In this document: positions 23,511 to 34,500 of the stretch, piece after piece
How the letters are laid out: every line of letters begins with the position of its first letter
Position numbering within the stretch: position 1 is the stretch's first letter
Origin: Adiantum capillus-veneris
Lineage: Eukaryota > Streptophyta > Polypodiopsida > Polypodiales > Pteridaceae
Assembly (NCBI GenBank): GCA_014529385.2
Contig: CM043954.1
Location: 95,251,247-95,315,246, forward strand
DNA: 64,000 nt
Reading direction: 5' to 3'
The notes under the pieces: model-generated
Seen by the model: the letters and a program-made list of their open reading frames with translations, nothing else
What the model was told of the DNA's origin: nothing
The model's database searches: none
Made by a program: the position numbers and the translations under genes

Positions 23511-24455
23511 TTCTGTTTGCGGGTCACCGCGACTACCGTCCATAGCATAGCTCTCAAGCATCAACATAAAATTATCGATACAGGGGAAGCGACTCGGATG
23601 AGGCATGGAAACTCACTAGGGTGTCAATCCTAATGAAGTGAACTCGAAGAGATGCAACTACTAACTCTACAAGCAAATCAATCACACTAAAGCCAAGTAA
23701 TCTGCCTATGTCCTTCTAAACATCTCTACAGCCATCACGCCCGTTCACCATGCAAATCATATCGGAATCGCACGAAACTTGAAGGAAGCTACAGGGGACT
23801 ATCAGGAACATATCCTATCACTGTCACTGCATTCTGGAGAGGTACAACGATCATGATCGTTCGTCCCATAGTATGCAAAAACAGTAAACGAATGATCCTA
23901 AAGGATCATTTTTAGGTCCCTAAAGCCTCTCCTAGGGTCAAAACAACATAAAATACGCATATAAACACTCAAAACAGCAATTTAAGGCCTAAACGGATGC
24001 GTTTGAAACCTTCACCGAATCTTGAATGCTTACACTTGAATGAAAGAGCAGAGTAAGAGGAACACAATGCAAGAAACAAAACTGAATTTGGATTACCGTA
24101 GCCACAGAAGCGATGATTACAAGTTGGAGCAAAGAGGTAGCTCTCTGTATGTAATGCAGTAGTCCCTTATCTTCAAAAAATAATCCCCCTTTCCCACTAA
24201 CCTTAGTGTATTATATACCTAGGGCTTTCTAAAGTGGCCGGCAGCCAACTTCTCATCTACCTTTACATACATCACTGGAAAAATTACATCTTTGACTCAG
24301 ACTCGACATAGATGATTGACATTAGGCTTTTACAGGGTTCGATGTATTAAACATTGGAAAAATAATGTGACCACATCAAAACTTTGGCTGGCTGACCCAA
24401 CGGGCGCCTTGGCTAGGTGGGCACTTGTATGTTGTTATCACCTCCAAACAGGTTC
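23509..24455 (-). mobile_element. Solo LTR inserted in A' (with 5-bp target duplication)
   Basis: The LTR is 23514-24450, 937 bp, with ends TGTTTG...CAAACA that are perfect inverted hexamers. GGTTC flanks both sides (23509-23513 and 24451-24455). It interrupts the A' linker exactly between codons of EEPLSFDE, and element A shows the uninterrupted version at 9180-9200. A TATATAA box on the minus strand at 24211-24217 suggests minus orientation. No coding region: this is the product of LTR-LTR recombination. Confidence 0.9.
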
Positions 24456-25950
24456 CTCAACATCATGTAAGCTAGACACAGCCAAAGCATAACAATCTAA
24501 TGCATAAGATGCATGGCCAGATCCTGAACGAGTACGACTAGACAAAGGTGCATCCAATTTATTGTCACACAATGTGCTCTAGCCTGCTCATTTTCAGCCC
24601 TTTCCTCATCAAGTACATCATGTACATCTGCATCAATAATAGGCTAACCTGGAACATTTTGAGAAACCCCCATAGGATGTACATTTGCCTCATTGAAATT
24701 TACATTCGTATTTCCAACACTAAAAAGAGGCAACAAAGTGTCATAAATGTCCTGTGAGCTTACATTACTCTTTCTAGTACATGACAACAAGGGCTAAACA
24801 GAATCTTCCACAAACACTACATCCCGTGAAACCAGAATACGCTTTGTTTGCGGATGATACAACCTGTAACCTTTGCTTTCAGCACTATAACCAACAAAAA
24901 TACATTTGACAACCTTATTATCCAATTTTCTGCATTGTGTTTGTGGCACCAAAGCATATGCCAAACAGCCAAAAACATGCATGTGCTCAATAGAAGGCTT
25001 TCTATCATGCCATGCTTCATATGGAGTTATAAATTGTAAAGCTTTCATAGGACACATGTTTAGTACATAAGTGGCACACATGATGGCCTCAAGCCAAAAA
25101 GAATGTGGCAAAGCTTGACTTCCGACCACAAATCGTGCCATTTCCGTAAGTGACCTATTTTTTCTCTCAGCAACACCATTTTGCTGAGGTGTATAAGGAA
25201 CTATACATTGGTGTTTCACCCCACGAATAGCCAGAAATGCATTAAATTCATGAGACATATACCCCCCCATCGATCAGAACGGAGGGTGCCCATAGTACAT
25301 TTCGAGACATTTTCAGCCATAGCCAGAAACTGTTTGAAGCACATAAAAACTTCGGACTTTTCTTTTAGCATAAATACCAATGCATGCCTAGAGTAATCAT
25401 CCAAAGTCACTAAGTAAAGGTAATTGCCCAAGGACGGAGTTTGCATGGACCCACAAACATCACTATGCACAAATTGCAACCTGCATGTGGCCCTAATTGA
25501 ACCATCCTCTGGAAACTTAGAATGTTGCATCTTACCCAAAATACAGCCTTCACAAACATGTTGATAGGTGCTTGCAGAGGCGGCAAAGAAGCAACCATAT
25601 CAGATTTCTGCAAATGCAGCAAATTGGCAAAATTTAGATGATCAAAACGTGCATGCCAAAATTTTGCATCTAAAATAGCCCTTGAATCAGCAACTGCATT
25701 TGAAAATTTTTTCCACACTTGTCATACAAAGCGATCTTATACAACCCACGGCACAAAAACCCAAATCCAACAATTTCATCACCAAAACTGGGATCATGAA
25801 CTGTACATCTATCATCCACAAATTTGACTACAAGTTTAAGTCTAGAAAGTGCAGATACAGACAAAAGATTCTTCATGATCCCAGGTACGTAAAGTGCATC
25901 AACAAGTGTGGAAGAACTGCCATTTGCAGCAGTAAGCACAATCTTTCCAA
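24456..25950 (-). pseudogene. Integrase and GAG-pre-integrase of copia A'
   Basis: The open frame 25270-24794 has YTPQQNGVAERKNRSLTEMAR (catalytic Glu), TPYEAWHDRKPSIEHMHVFG and NKVVKCIFVGYSAESKGYRLY. Frames 25539-25216 and 25718-25410 hold LQFVHSDVCGSMQTPSLGNYL (first Asp) and the zinc-binding HARFDHLNF. TLRSDR (second Asp) keeps the Asp that A has lost. Pre-integrase at 25939-25670 starts LTAANGSSSTLVDALYVPG. Frameshifts separate the pieces. Confidence 0.86.
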
Positions 25951-27577
25951 CTGTAATGGAATTTGCCTATTCAATTTGAGAGTAGCGGAATTTAATGAGA
26001 ATACTTTCAAGAAATGATTTTGTGAGCATAGCGGGTAGACATAATTGAAGATAGCAACATAATCATAGCAATTAGTTAACTTGGCATAGACAATAATTTT
26101 GCAAGAGAGAGAATTTAGAGAACATGACAACAGTTGAGGTCCGGATTTATGTGGAGCCGGTCCCCCCTCCAATAGGCATTTGTATTATGATTTCTCCCAT
26201 AAAGAGAGAGTTGTTACAATACATTCTTTGTGTTCCTTGTGACCTAGGTGAAGCAATGAAGATGGAAAGCTTCATGCATCACCATCATAGCATAACCTAA
26301 ACTTGAAGAAAGCTTTAACTATACCAAGCCTCAGTCCCAAGACCTCAAACACCTTCGAAGGTGGAGAGAGCTAGCAGGGAATGAGGGTAGGGAAGAGGAA
26401 GAAGAAACATTTCATACGAGAAAGAGCTAGTTCCTCACTTATCATAACTCTTGAGCTAGCATACATAATAGCATAGTAATGAAGAAGAAGGAGATGACAA
26501 GCTCAAGCATTGAAGCATGGCTCTTGGTTGGATTTGCACTCCATAGCCAAGAGTGTTGGTGTAGGCTCTCAACCTCTACTTGCTTGGAGAGGGAGCTCTT
26601 GCACTTTGCATAGCACACAATGAGAGTGTTTGTGAGTGTGTGTGCGTGAGTATACCCCCTAAGCACCCCCCTAGCTTGCTTGGGTCGACCCCCCCTTGTA
26701 GCTCATGCTTGAAGCTCATTGGACCCCTCCAGGCCTAGCCAATCACAAGCAGGAGCCATTACAAGCAACAGGGGTAGCCTTGGGACAAGTGTCCCCCTTT
26801 CCCCTTTGAGAGAGAGGACTTGATAAATGCAAAATCAATTAATTAAATATCCTAAATTATCATTGGACCCATTGGGTGGCCAACCAATAGGCTTCAGGCA
26901 CACCATGAGGGCAACATGAGGAGGAACTTGACAAGTGTCCTTGCTGCCTCTTCAAGCTGGGGCTTCCCTTGTGTGTCTCTGTGTGTGTGTTCTCTCTCAT
27001 CCCCCCCCCTTGTAGGCTCGCCCCCCTCCTTGTAGGGATCTTTTTGACTTTAGGAGCTCAAGCACCTTAGTCATCAAGCATGACAAAGCACTTGGACTAG
27101 GGTGTATTCCCACAAGCATCTCAGGCAAGCATGTCAAGGCACCTCAAGCACCTTAATCAAGCGGCAAGTCAAGCACCTCAAGCATGGAGTAAGTCAAGCA
27201 CCTCAAGCACCTTAATCAAGCACCAGTAGCAGGACAAACACCTCAAGCACGACAAGCACCTCAAGCACCTCGAGCTTGGGCCGGGTTCCCACCTCAAGCT
27301 CAGCCCTAGCTTACCTAAGGTCAAAGGACTTTTTCACACATTATTGGAGGTCTTCAATGAAGCTAACCCTAAGGTCTTATGCTCCATTGGTTAGCCTTGC
27401 TCTTGATAGACCATCTCCCATTTGGGCCCCTTTACTATTGGCCCCGTGTTGAGATAGATCTATAAGCACATATCTATATCTTAACACTTGTTCCCGTTTA
27501 TTCTCCCACATTAAGTGATCAATTTAATATGAGAAAATCATTTGGGTTGGTTAGATATTAGATTTTATGACACCAAC
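25947..27577 (-). mobile_element. Solo LTR of a G1-related gypsy family inserted in A'
   Basis: The LTR is 25952-27572, 1621 bp, with ends TGTAATGG...TTATGACA. CCAAC duplicates lie on both sides (25947-25951 and 27573-27577). It splits the A' protease/pre-integrase at VGKIV. Its complement starts TGTCATAAAATCTAATAT and has TTTTCTCATATTAAATTGATCA, matching the start of the G1 LTRs at 29503 and 36821, so it is a diverged member of that family in the opposite orientation. It also shares the ATTGG...TCCAATGAG modules and the region around 26160-26220. Confidence 0.9.
27060..27295. repeat. Degenerate CAAGCACCTCAAG tandem array in the solo LTR
   Basis: About ten imperfect copies of a roughly 13-base unit, CAAGCACCTCAAG with CAAGCACCTTAATCAAG variants. 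The array is not present in the two LTRs of G1, so it expanded after the families diverged or within this copy. Confidence 0.85.
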
Positions 27578-28640
27578 TCTGAATCGGATATGAGGAATTG
27601 TTGGCACAAGTGACTGAATTCCCATGAGGGATAGCTCGAGAGAGGTGAACAATTCACAATGTGAGGTAATGTGCTTTGTAGCACCACTATCGAAATACCA
27701 CACATGTGAATCTGCAGCAACTGACATGCATGCATCCTGGACAATAGGATTGTAAGTGCACTCTGCACTAAAATCCCATTCTGCATCAACATCAGCATCA
27801 TAGTCTCCTTTCACAGAAGACTCAATAAAAACTGCATTTGTAGTGTAACCACCCTCTTTCTTCTTAGCCTCTTTGGCCTTCAACTTAGGACATTGCTTGA
27901 TCAAGTGATCATTAGCTTTACAATAATGGCAACGCATCTTCTTTTTGCCCTTATCACCAGAATTTCCAGACGAATTGCTACCAGTAAAGGCATTAGGAAC
28001 AGAATTTTTGCCACTCGTAGCAGAACCATAAGAATGGCTGCATTGCTGTTACCACCCTTTCTTTGAGAAGCAATAAAAGCCTGTTCAACTGCACGTTGCC
28101 TAGTCTTGTTTTTTCTGGAAAGTGACTCTTGCAACAGCAATGTGCATAATGCATCAAACTTGACAACTTGAGGATTTCCTTGGGTCATAAGTCTCCAAGT
28201 ACTAGCAAAAGTCTGGTAAGAATCTGGTAAGGCATCAAGAACAGTCTGCACAAGGGAACTATTTGAAATGACTTCACCTGCAGAAATAAGTTTCTCATTG
28301 ATATCCTTGACACCAGCAAGGAAAGTGTCGATATCATCTTCCTCATGCATAATCTTTGACTCCAGCTCTTTACACAGCAAAGCAATTTTAGCCTCATTGC
28401 GACTTGCATAAAGACGAGCCAAATTATCCCAAGCCTGTTTTGGAGATTTTGCTGAACGAATGTGAGGAACGATGGTGCACTTCACAGACAATGCAATCAA
28501 TCCATGAGCCTGCGCATCCTTTACATCCCAACAAGATTGTTCTACCGTAGGCAAAACAACTCTAATAGCAGCAATCCTTGCAGCAAGACCTGCCACATCC
28601 TCAACATCGCCTGCATCCTCAAAACCAGGACGTACATCAA
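27573..28640 (-). pseudogene. Gag, zinc knuckle and protease of copia A'
   Basis: The Gag frame 28596-27901 is almost intact: VRP then AGLAARIAAIRVVLPTVE, IRSAKSPKQAWDNLARLYAS, SSLVQTVLDALPDSYQTFAS. The zinc knuckle CHYCKANDHLIKQC is complete in the next frame (27937-27551), followed by VWYFDSGATKHITS with the protease active site. About 130 bases that in A contain the ATG and the first Gag codons are missing near 28655, so there is no native start. Confidence 0.87.
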
Positions 28641-28940
28641 TGCCCTACACAATATTTCACGTGCTATATAGCACAAACCGTAGAAGACTGTAAGGCACCT
28701 GTTATTTAGAAAACGGCAGTGGCAGAAATTTTGCACAAAATGACAAAATTGCCTGTGCTGACTTGCCTATAGTGGAAACGGAGGCCGAAATGAGCCCGAA
28801 TCAAAAATCTCAGCAGACTGAACTCTACGAGCTATCCCAAAATTTTTGTCGACTTGCGAACGCTCACCAAAGCTCACAAAAATTAGAGAAAGTGAGAAGG
28901 CGTGCAGGAGCTGCTCGCAACTGAGCCCAGGAGGACGCAA

Positions 28941-28956
28941 CTTGCTTTGATACCAA
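28941..28956 (-). promoter_or_regulatory. Primer-binding site of copia A'
   Basis: On the minus strand, TTGGTATCAAAGCAAG follows the 5' LTR. It matches the initiator-Met tRNA site TGGTATCAGAGCA with one change. Confidence 0.8.
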
Positions 28957-28957
28957 T

Positions 28958-29184
28958 TTTTGGAATTAGGGTTGCAAAGAAATGCACACAGCTTGGAGAA
29001 AACGAAGGAAGCTCAAGGCACACAATAGAGAGTGTGTTACTTAGTGTGCAATGGAAAGATGAATAGCCCTAGAGTGATGGGCATATATACAATGCACAGG
29101 GAAAAAAACCTCCTAAAGAGGGAAAAAATGCCCCGACGGTCCTAGTGTGTTCATACACATCACTACCACATGTATATGGTAACA
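28958..29184 (-). repeat. 5' LTR of copia A'
   Basis: 227 bp, nearly the same as 21677-21901, ending GGTAACA. The first bases read TTTTTGGAATT instead of TGTTGGAATT. Confidence 0.9.
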
Positions 29185-29298
29185 CTATCTTCCCTATGGC
29201 CTTTACCTAGTATTAGAGCTCAGGGGGGAGAGCTATGGAGGAAGGGGGCCTTGCATGGCTGGTGCATCTCTCTCTCTCTCTCTCTCTCTCTCCCTCTA

Positions 29299-29379
<81 letters not shown>

Positions 29380-29502
29380 TCCATTGAGATGGGTCGTGGG
29401 CAAGATTCCTCGGAAGGAGGTGCAATGGAGGAGGAGGAATGGCTACAGGAAACGACTCCTATTTACAAGAGGTAGTGGGGGAGAACAACAATGGGAACGA
29501 TT
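29185..29502 (+). other. Target sequence between A' and G1, with (TC)n
   Basis: Holds TAGTATTAGAGCTCAGG at 29208-29224, close to an initiator-Met tRNA primer site, and a broken (TC)n tract at 29267-29375. It is the continuation of the sequence left of 21677 and right of 38411, and may be the start of an older element into which both A' and G1 inserted. Confidence 0.5.
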
Positions 29503-31096
29503 TGTCATAATAATCAATATCTAATTCTCCTAAATGATTTTCTCATATTAAACTGATCATTTAATGTGGGGAAGTGCCAAGGGAGAAAAAGCTAGAATAT
29601 TGGTTAAGTTAGCAGACCGGCCACAGTAGGGATCCAAAGGAGGGAAAATAGGGATCCAAAGGAGGGGCCATCTGCAAAAGAGCCATGTGAAACAATGGGC
29701 CAAAAAGACCCTAAGGTTCAGCCCATTAAGACTTCCAAAATGCTAAGGTTCCAAAATTCAAAGGTTGTGTCCAAAGGTTAACCCTAGGGAAAATTGGATG
29801 CTTAGTGTGAGCTCAAAAAGTCTTTGCATATCCCTACATGGGAGGGGGCGAGCCCCAAAGCTAGGGGATGAGAGAGAAAGCTACACACACACACACACAG
29901 GCTCCCTTTACACAAAGGGAATGAGGGACACATGTCAGCTCCCTAGGCCAGATGCCCACAAGGTGTGCCCAATTCCTATTGGAAGACCCTTGAAGTGGAC
30001 CAATGAGAATTAAGCTAGAGTAAATCTAGTTTAATTAATTTAAAAACATTTAATAAAAGAAACCAATAAGAATTAAGTGTCCTAGAAGACTATTGGGCAG
30101 TCTCCCAAGGGGTCCAATGAGCATTCAGGAGCCCCATGGCTTGCCTGATTCCTATTGGCCAGGAGGCAAAGGGGTCCAATGAGAGTTTAGTTTAATTATT
30201 TAATTACCTAAAGCTCTCACAAAAGGGGAAAGGGGGACACATGTCAGAAGGCTATCACTTATGCTGCTTAATCCCTATTGGCTTGACCTGGGGAGGTCCA
30301 ATGAGGCAAAAGCCAGCCTAACTTAGCAGCTAGGGCTCGCCCAAGAGAGAGAGGGGGCTGATTTTTGCTTGGCATTGACACACACACTCTCACACTTGAC
30401 CATGTGTGAAGGGGAAAATACTCTATCTCCTCCCAAGCTTTAATGGAGAGCTCATCATCTACTCCAAGCTTGTGAGATAGAAGCCTACATCAACACTCTT
30501 TTGGCATGTGGATGCAAATCCAACCAAGAGCCAAGATTCAATGCATGCTCATCTTCTCTACCAAGCTAATTACTAAGCTAAGCTATGCTAATATGAGTGA
30601 TTATGTGAGGAGATGTACTTCTTTCTCGTAAGATACTTCTTTTTCCTCTCAATCTACTCTCATACCCTGCTAGCTCTCACCATCTTCGAAGGTGTGTGAG
30701 GTCTTGGGTCTGAGAACGGGGATAATTCAAGTTGTGTTTGATTAAGTGTTTTTGCTTGGTGTATGAAGCTTCCATCTTCATTGCACTAGCTAGTCTTGAA
30801 GGAACACAAAGAATTGTATTGTACAATGTCTCTCTTGATGGGAGAAACCATAATACAAAGCCTTTTGGAGGGGGGACCGGCTCCATGCAAATCCGGTCCT
30901 CAACTGTTGTCAATAGCTTAATTGCTCTCTCTTTTGAAAGTATTGTCGATGCTATCTAACTAGGTGTTATGCTTTTTGTTGCTCTCTCCACCCAAGCACT
31001 CTTGTAATTCTCATTAAGAATCAACTCTAATGAAATGCCCACTATGTTCATGCTAAATTCCGCCACACAAAAGATTTTAGGCCATTAAATGTTACA
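29503..31096 (+). repeat. 5' LTR of G1
   Basis: 1594 bp, TGTCATAATAATC...AAATGTTACA. It contains a (CA)n tract one unit longer than in the 3' LTR and the four CCAAT modules described separately. A small frame inside it (30677-30913, minus) is repeated in the 3' LTR and has no recognised domain. Confidence 0.95.
29975..30305 (+). promoter_or_regulatory. Four ATTGG...CCAATGAG modules in the G1 LTR
   Basis: Modules at 29975-30007, 30090-30121, 30151-30183 and 30273-30305. Each is (C)CTATTGG, 16-18 bases, then (T)CCAATGAG, so a CCAAT box in each orientation per module. A lone ACCAATAAG lies at 30062. The same set occurs in the 3' LTR. CCAAT boxes are the known binding site of NF-Y; use as an enhancer here is inference. 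Confidence 0.6.
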
Positions 31097-31115
31097 TGGG
31101 TATCAGAGCTCAAGG
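31097..31115 (+). promoter_or_regulatory. Primer-binding site of G1
   Basis: TGGGTATCAGAGCTCAAGG abuts the 5' LTR end. It matches the 3' end of initiator-Met tRNA (TGGTATCAGAGC) with one extra G, and marks where minus-strand DNA synthesis would start. Confidence 0.88.
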
Positions 31116-31513
31116 TTTCTCTTTTCTTGCTCAAGAAGGGAGGTCCTCAAGCTAGCTACAAATGGTTGGTATTATTAATTGCCTGTGAGTAAGTAGAATA
31201 GGGATTTTTCAGCCTTGCAGTGCGCCTGCCTTTGTGCAGTTAACGGGGCATCACCGTCGAGAGCTATGGTCTTAATAGTGGAGTCCTACGGGGCTTGCCT
31301 ACGGCTTAACCACTATTGAGCTATTAGAAGCTTGACAGGAGCCGGTGCTGTTTTGGTGTCGAAAGACCCTCTCTTCTATTCCTTGCAATTAATGGTATTC
31401 GAGCCGCGGGTACTGTAGCTTGAGTGCTTTTTCTAAAGGGGTAAAGAGGAGTAGCAACTAGGGCTTGAAGTGCCAAAGTACACCTAAAAAGTTTACACCT
31501 AAAAGTTGTTAGA

Positions 31514-34500
31514 ATGGCTGACAATAATAAAGAGAGTGAAATTAATGTTGATAACTTTGATTTTGCTCATGAGCAAGCTACTAATGATGCTTCAATTCTT
31601 GTTAATTATCTTGTTTCTAGGCTTCAACAAGCCATGGGCAATCCATCTCTCCAAAGTGAAGGGCAACGGCAGCTCCGTGCTCACGGGATTCTCCAAGCTC
31701 ATCACCATGACGAGAGAACACCTAGGAAGCCTCCTTGTGAGACTACCAAAAGAGGTCTCTCTCCGATTCGGGAAGAAGAAGAGAATCCATATGAAGGGCT
31801 CAAGAACTTACTTCTTGATGATGCATCTCCTTCCCAAAGGAGAACTCAAGAGCCTCCACCGAAGGAACGAGAAAGAAGCGAGTCTCCCGCCACCTCGGCG
31901 GAGATGGCTCCACGAAGACGGCGGGCTAAACGCTCTCCATCACCACCGAAGCGGAGAAGACCATCACACTCTTCTCCACGCCATAATTCAAAGAGGGATG
32001 ATAAAAAGCAAGAGAAGAAAAAGGCGAGAAAGAGGACACCCTCTTCTCCATCTTCTTCATCCTCTTCCTCTTATGAAAGCTATGGTGAAGACGACAAAGA
32101 TCAAGACAAGAAAAAGGCGAGAAAGAGGTCACCCTCTTCTCCACCTTCTTCAAATTCTTCATCTTCTGAAGAAAGTGATGGTGGAACTTTTGAACCATCA
32201 AAAAGAAGAGGCCATAGGAAATCCTATGCCGCATGGAAGAGGTCGTCCAAGCTGAAGAAATTCAAAGAGGGAGGGAAGAGCATCTCTTTCCTTACCTATG
32301 ATGGCACCTTCGGTGCTACAGACAAAGTTTTGGCCTTTATCCAGCAATTCAATGCGGCGTTTGGAGATGAGGGCTTCACGGAGTCCTCTAAGCTACGCCA
32401 TGTAGCTATGCACTTTCAAAAGTCCGCCAGACAATGGTGGTCTAGCCTACGAGCCAACGGTGAAGCTCCACGAACATGGAAGGCTTTAAGAGCTTCCATT
32501 ATGAAGCAGTTTTTGGCCACTGATGCCAAAGACAAAGTACTCACCGAATGGCGAAGATTAAAGCTCTCTCCCAATGAATCCATCCACAAATATGTAGACA
32601 AGTTTTGGGACCTACAACTCAAAGCCACTGTCTTCAAAAAGTTGGATTTTGGAGAGCAAAAGCAACAATTTTGTGCGGGCTTAACCGAAGAAATGGCGGA
32701 GTATGTCAACTCCCAAAGGCCACGTACCATATCGGCGGTAATACACCATACTATGGTGGCCTCGCGAATCAATTTCCAAACGGGGGGTAAAAGAAATAAT
32801 AAGCCCCCGGAAAACAAAGGTTCCAATGAGCCTAAGGGGAAGGACAATGTCCAAAAGTCTCCTAAGGGCAATTCCAACAAAGCTAAAGAGAAGGGAGTTT
32901 ACAAAGGAAAAAATAAACTCTCTCCTGAAGAGCTTGAGCGTTATCGTAAAGATAACCGGTGTTTCAAGTGCGGCGAACAAGGGCATGCGTACCGCGCTTG
33001 TCCCCAAAAGAACAACCGCCAAGATCCTCCTAGAGCTTCTTTGGTTGAAATCCAAGAGGAGGAGATTCCCCAAACTCACCACAAAGGATCTCCTCTATGC
33101 CATGCTTGGGGAAAGGTAAGAGAACATGATGCTTTTATTCTCTTTGACCCTGGTTCTACTCACAATTTTATATCTATGGAGTTAGCCACCAAGCTAGGCA
33201 TACAATCCTACGAGATGGGAGATATCCTACCCGCAGACAGTGCCTTCAAGGGGCAAGAAGCTTCAGTCACTCCCTTAATTGGGAAATTGAGGCTTCATGT
33301 CCAAGGCTATGTGGACAAAGAGGATTTCTTTATCTCTCCTCTCAAGCATGAGGATGTAATCCTAGGGGCACCATGGTTTGACCGTCTGGCTGCCCATGTT
33401 AAATTTCCTGAAAGGAGAATCTCCTTTAAGTTCAGGGAAAAGGACATGTATATAGATGCTAGGGAGATGGGTAACACCATCCCCATTGTACATACACCAG
33501 CTTTCAACAAGTCAATAAAGAGCTCTATTTCCGTGTACATGATTTTTGTTAAAGATTCTCAAAATGAACCTAATGCTTTAGCAAAAGAAAATAAAAGCAA
33601 CCAAAAGGAATTAGAGTTATCCAATTTTCTCAAGGGGTTTCAAGATGTCTTTATTGACGACATCCCTTGTGAGCTACCTCCTAAACGAGGTAATGACGAC
33701 CATGCAATTGAACTTCTTCCAGGAAGTTCACTGCCTAACAAACCTCCTTATAGAGTTTCTCAAGCTCAACAAGAGGAGATTATGCGGCAAGTGCATGAGT
33801 TAATTGAGAAGGGCATGGTTAGGCCTAGCTCATCTCCATTTTGCTCACCTGTGCTATTAGTGCAAAAGAAAGACGGCACATATCGTATGTGTGTCGACTA
33901 TAGAGCACTAAATAGGATCACTATCAAGAATAGGTTTCCCGTTCCACGGGTAGAAGACCTATTTGATAAGCTACAAGGATCGACCTACTTCAGTAGGATT
34001 GACCTAAAAAGTGGCTATCATCAAATAAGGATAGTTGATCAAGACATTGTAAAGACCGCATTTCGTACTACATTTGGTCTTTACGAATACATTGTCATGC
34101 CTTTTGGCTTGACTAATGCACCAGCCACATTTAACCGCTTGATGGAGAAGCTGTTCAGGCCTCATCGAACCTTCACTGGAGTGTTCTTTGATGATATTAT
34201 CATCTACTCTAATTCATTGGAGGAACACAAGCAACACCTCCAGGTAATATTTCAAGTTTTAAGAGAGAATAAACTTTATGTTAATCGAAAGAAAAGTGAA
34301 TTTTTCTTGCAAGAGATTCAATATTTAGGTCACATTATCTCTCAAGATGGAATCCAAATGGATCCATCCAAGTTAGAGGTAATAAAAGGATGGCCTAAAC
34401 CAAGGAATCTTCATGAACTAAGAAGCTTTATAGGTATGTGTGCATACTATAGACGCTTCATAGAAAAGTTCTCACAAATTGCGGGACCATTACATGACCT

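Larger units (their letters stand above)
21677..29184 (-). mobile_element. Ty1/copia retrotransposon A' carrying two solo LTRs
   Basis: Minus strand, same family as A. LTRs at 21677-21901 and 28958-29184. Target flanks are CTATT (21672-21676) and CTATC (29185-29189). Without the inserted LTRs at 23514-24450 and 25952-27572 it is about 4.95 kb, close to A. All copia domains are present, but stops, frameshifts and loss of the Gag start make it inactive. A' keeps the protease-to-pre-integrase segment deleted from A. Confidence 0.92.

Noticed and set aside
27060-27295. Regular-looking repeats that might suggest a CRISPR-like array
   Set aside because: Degenerate direct minisatellite without unique spacers, inside a plant LTR.
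29208-29224. Independent LTR element starting at a primer-site-like sequence
   Set aside because: The motif has changes and no LTR or coding region could be joined to it across the A' and G1 insertions.
30677-30913. 78-codon minus frame, identical at 37991-38227
   Set aside because: Repeated only because it lies in both LTRs of G1; no domain and it crosses the LTR promoter half.
31506-32255. 249-codon frame overlapping the start of the G1 polyprotein
   Set aside because: Out-of-frame shadow of the Arg/Ser-rich Gag region; the 31514 frame carries all domains.
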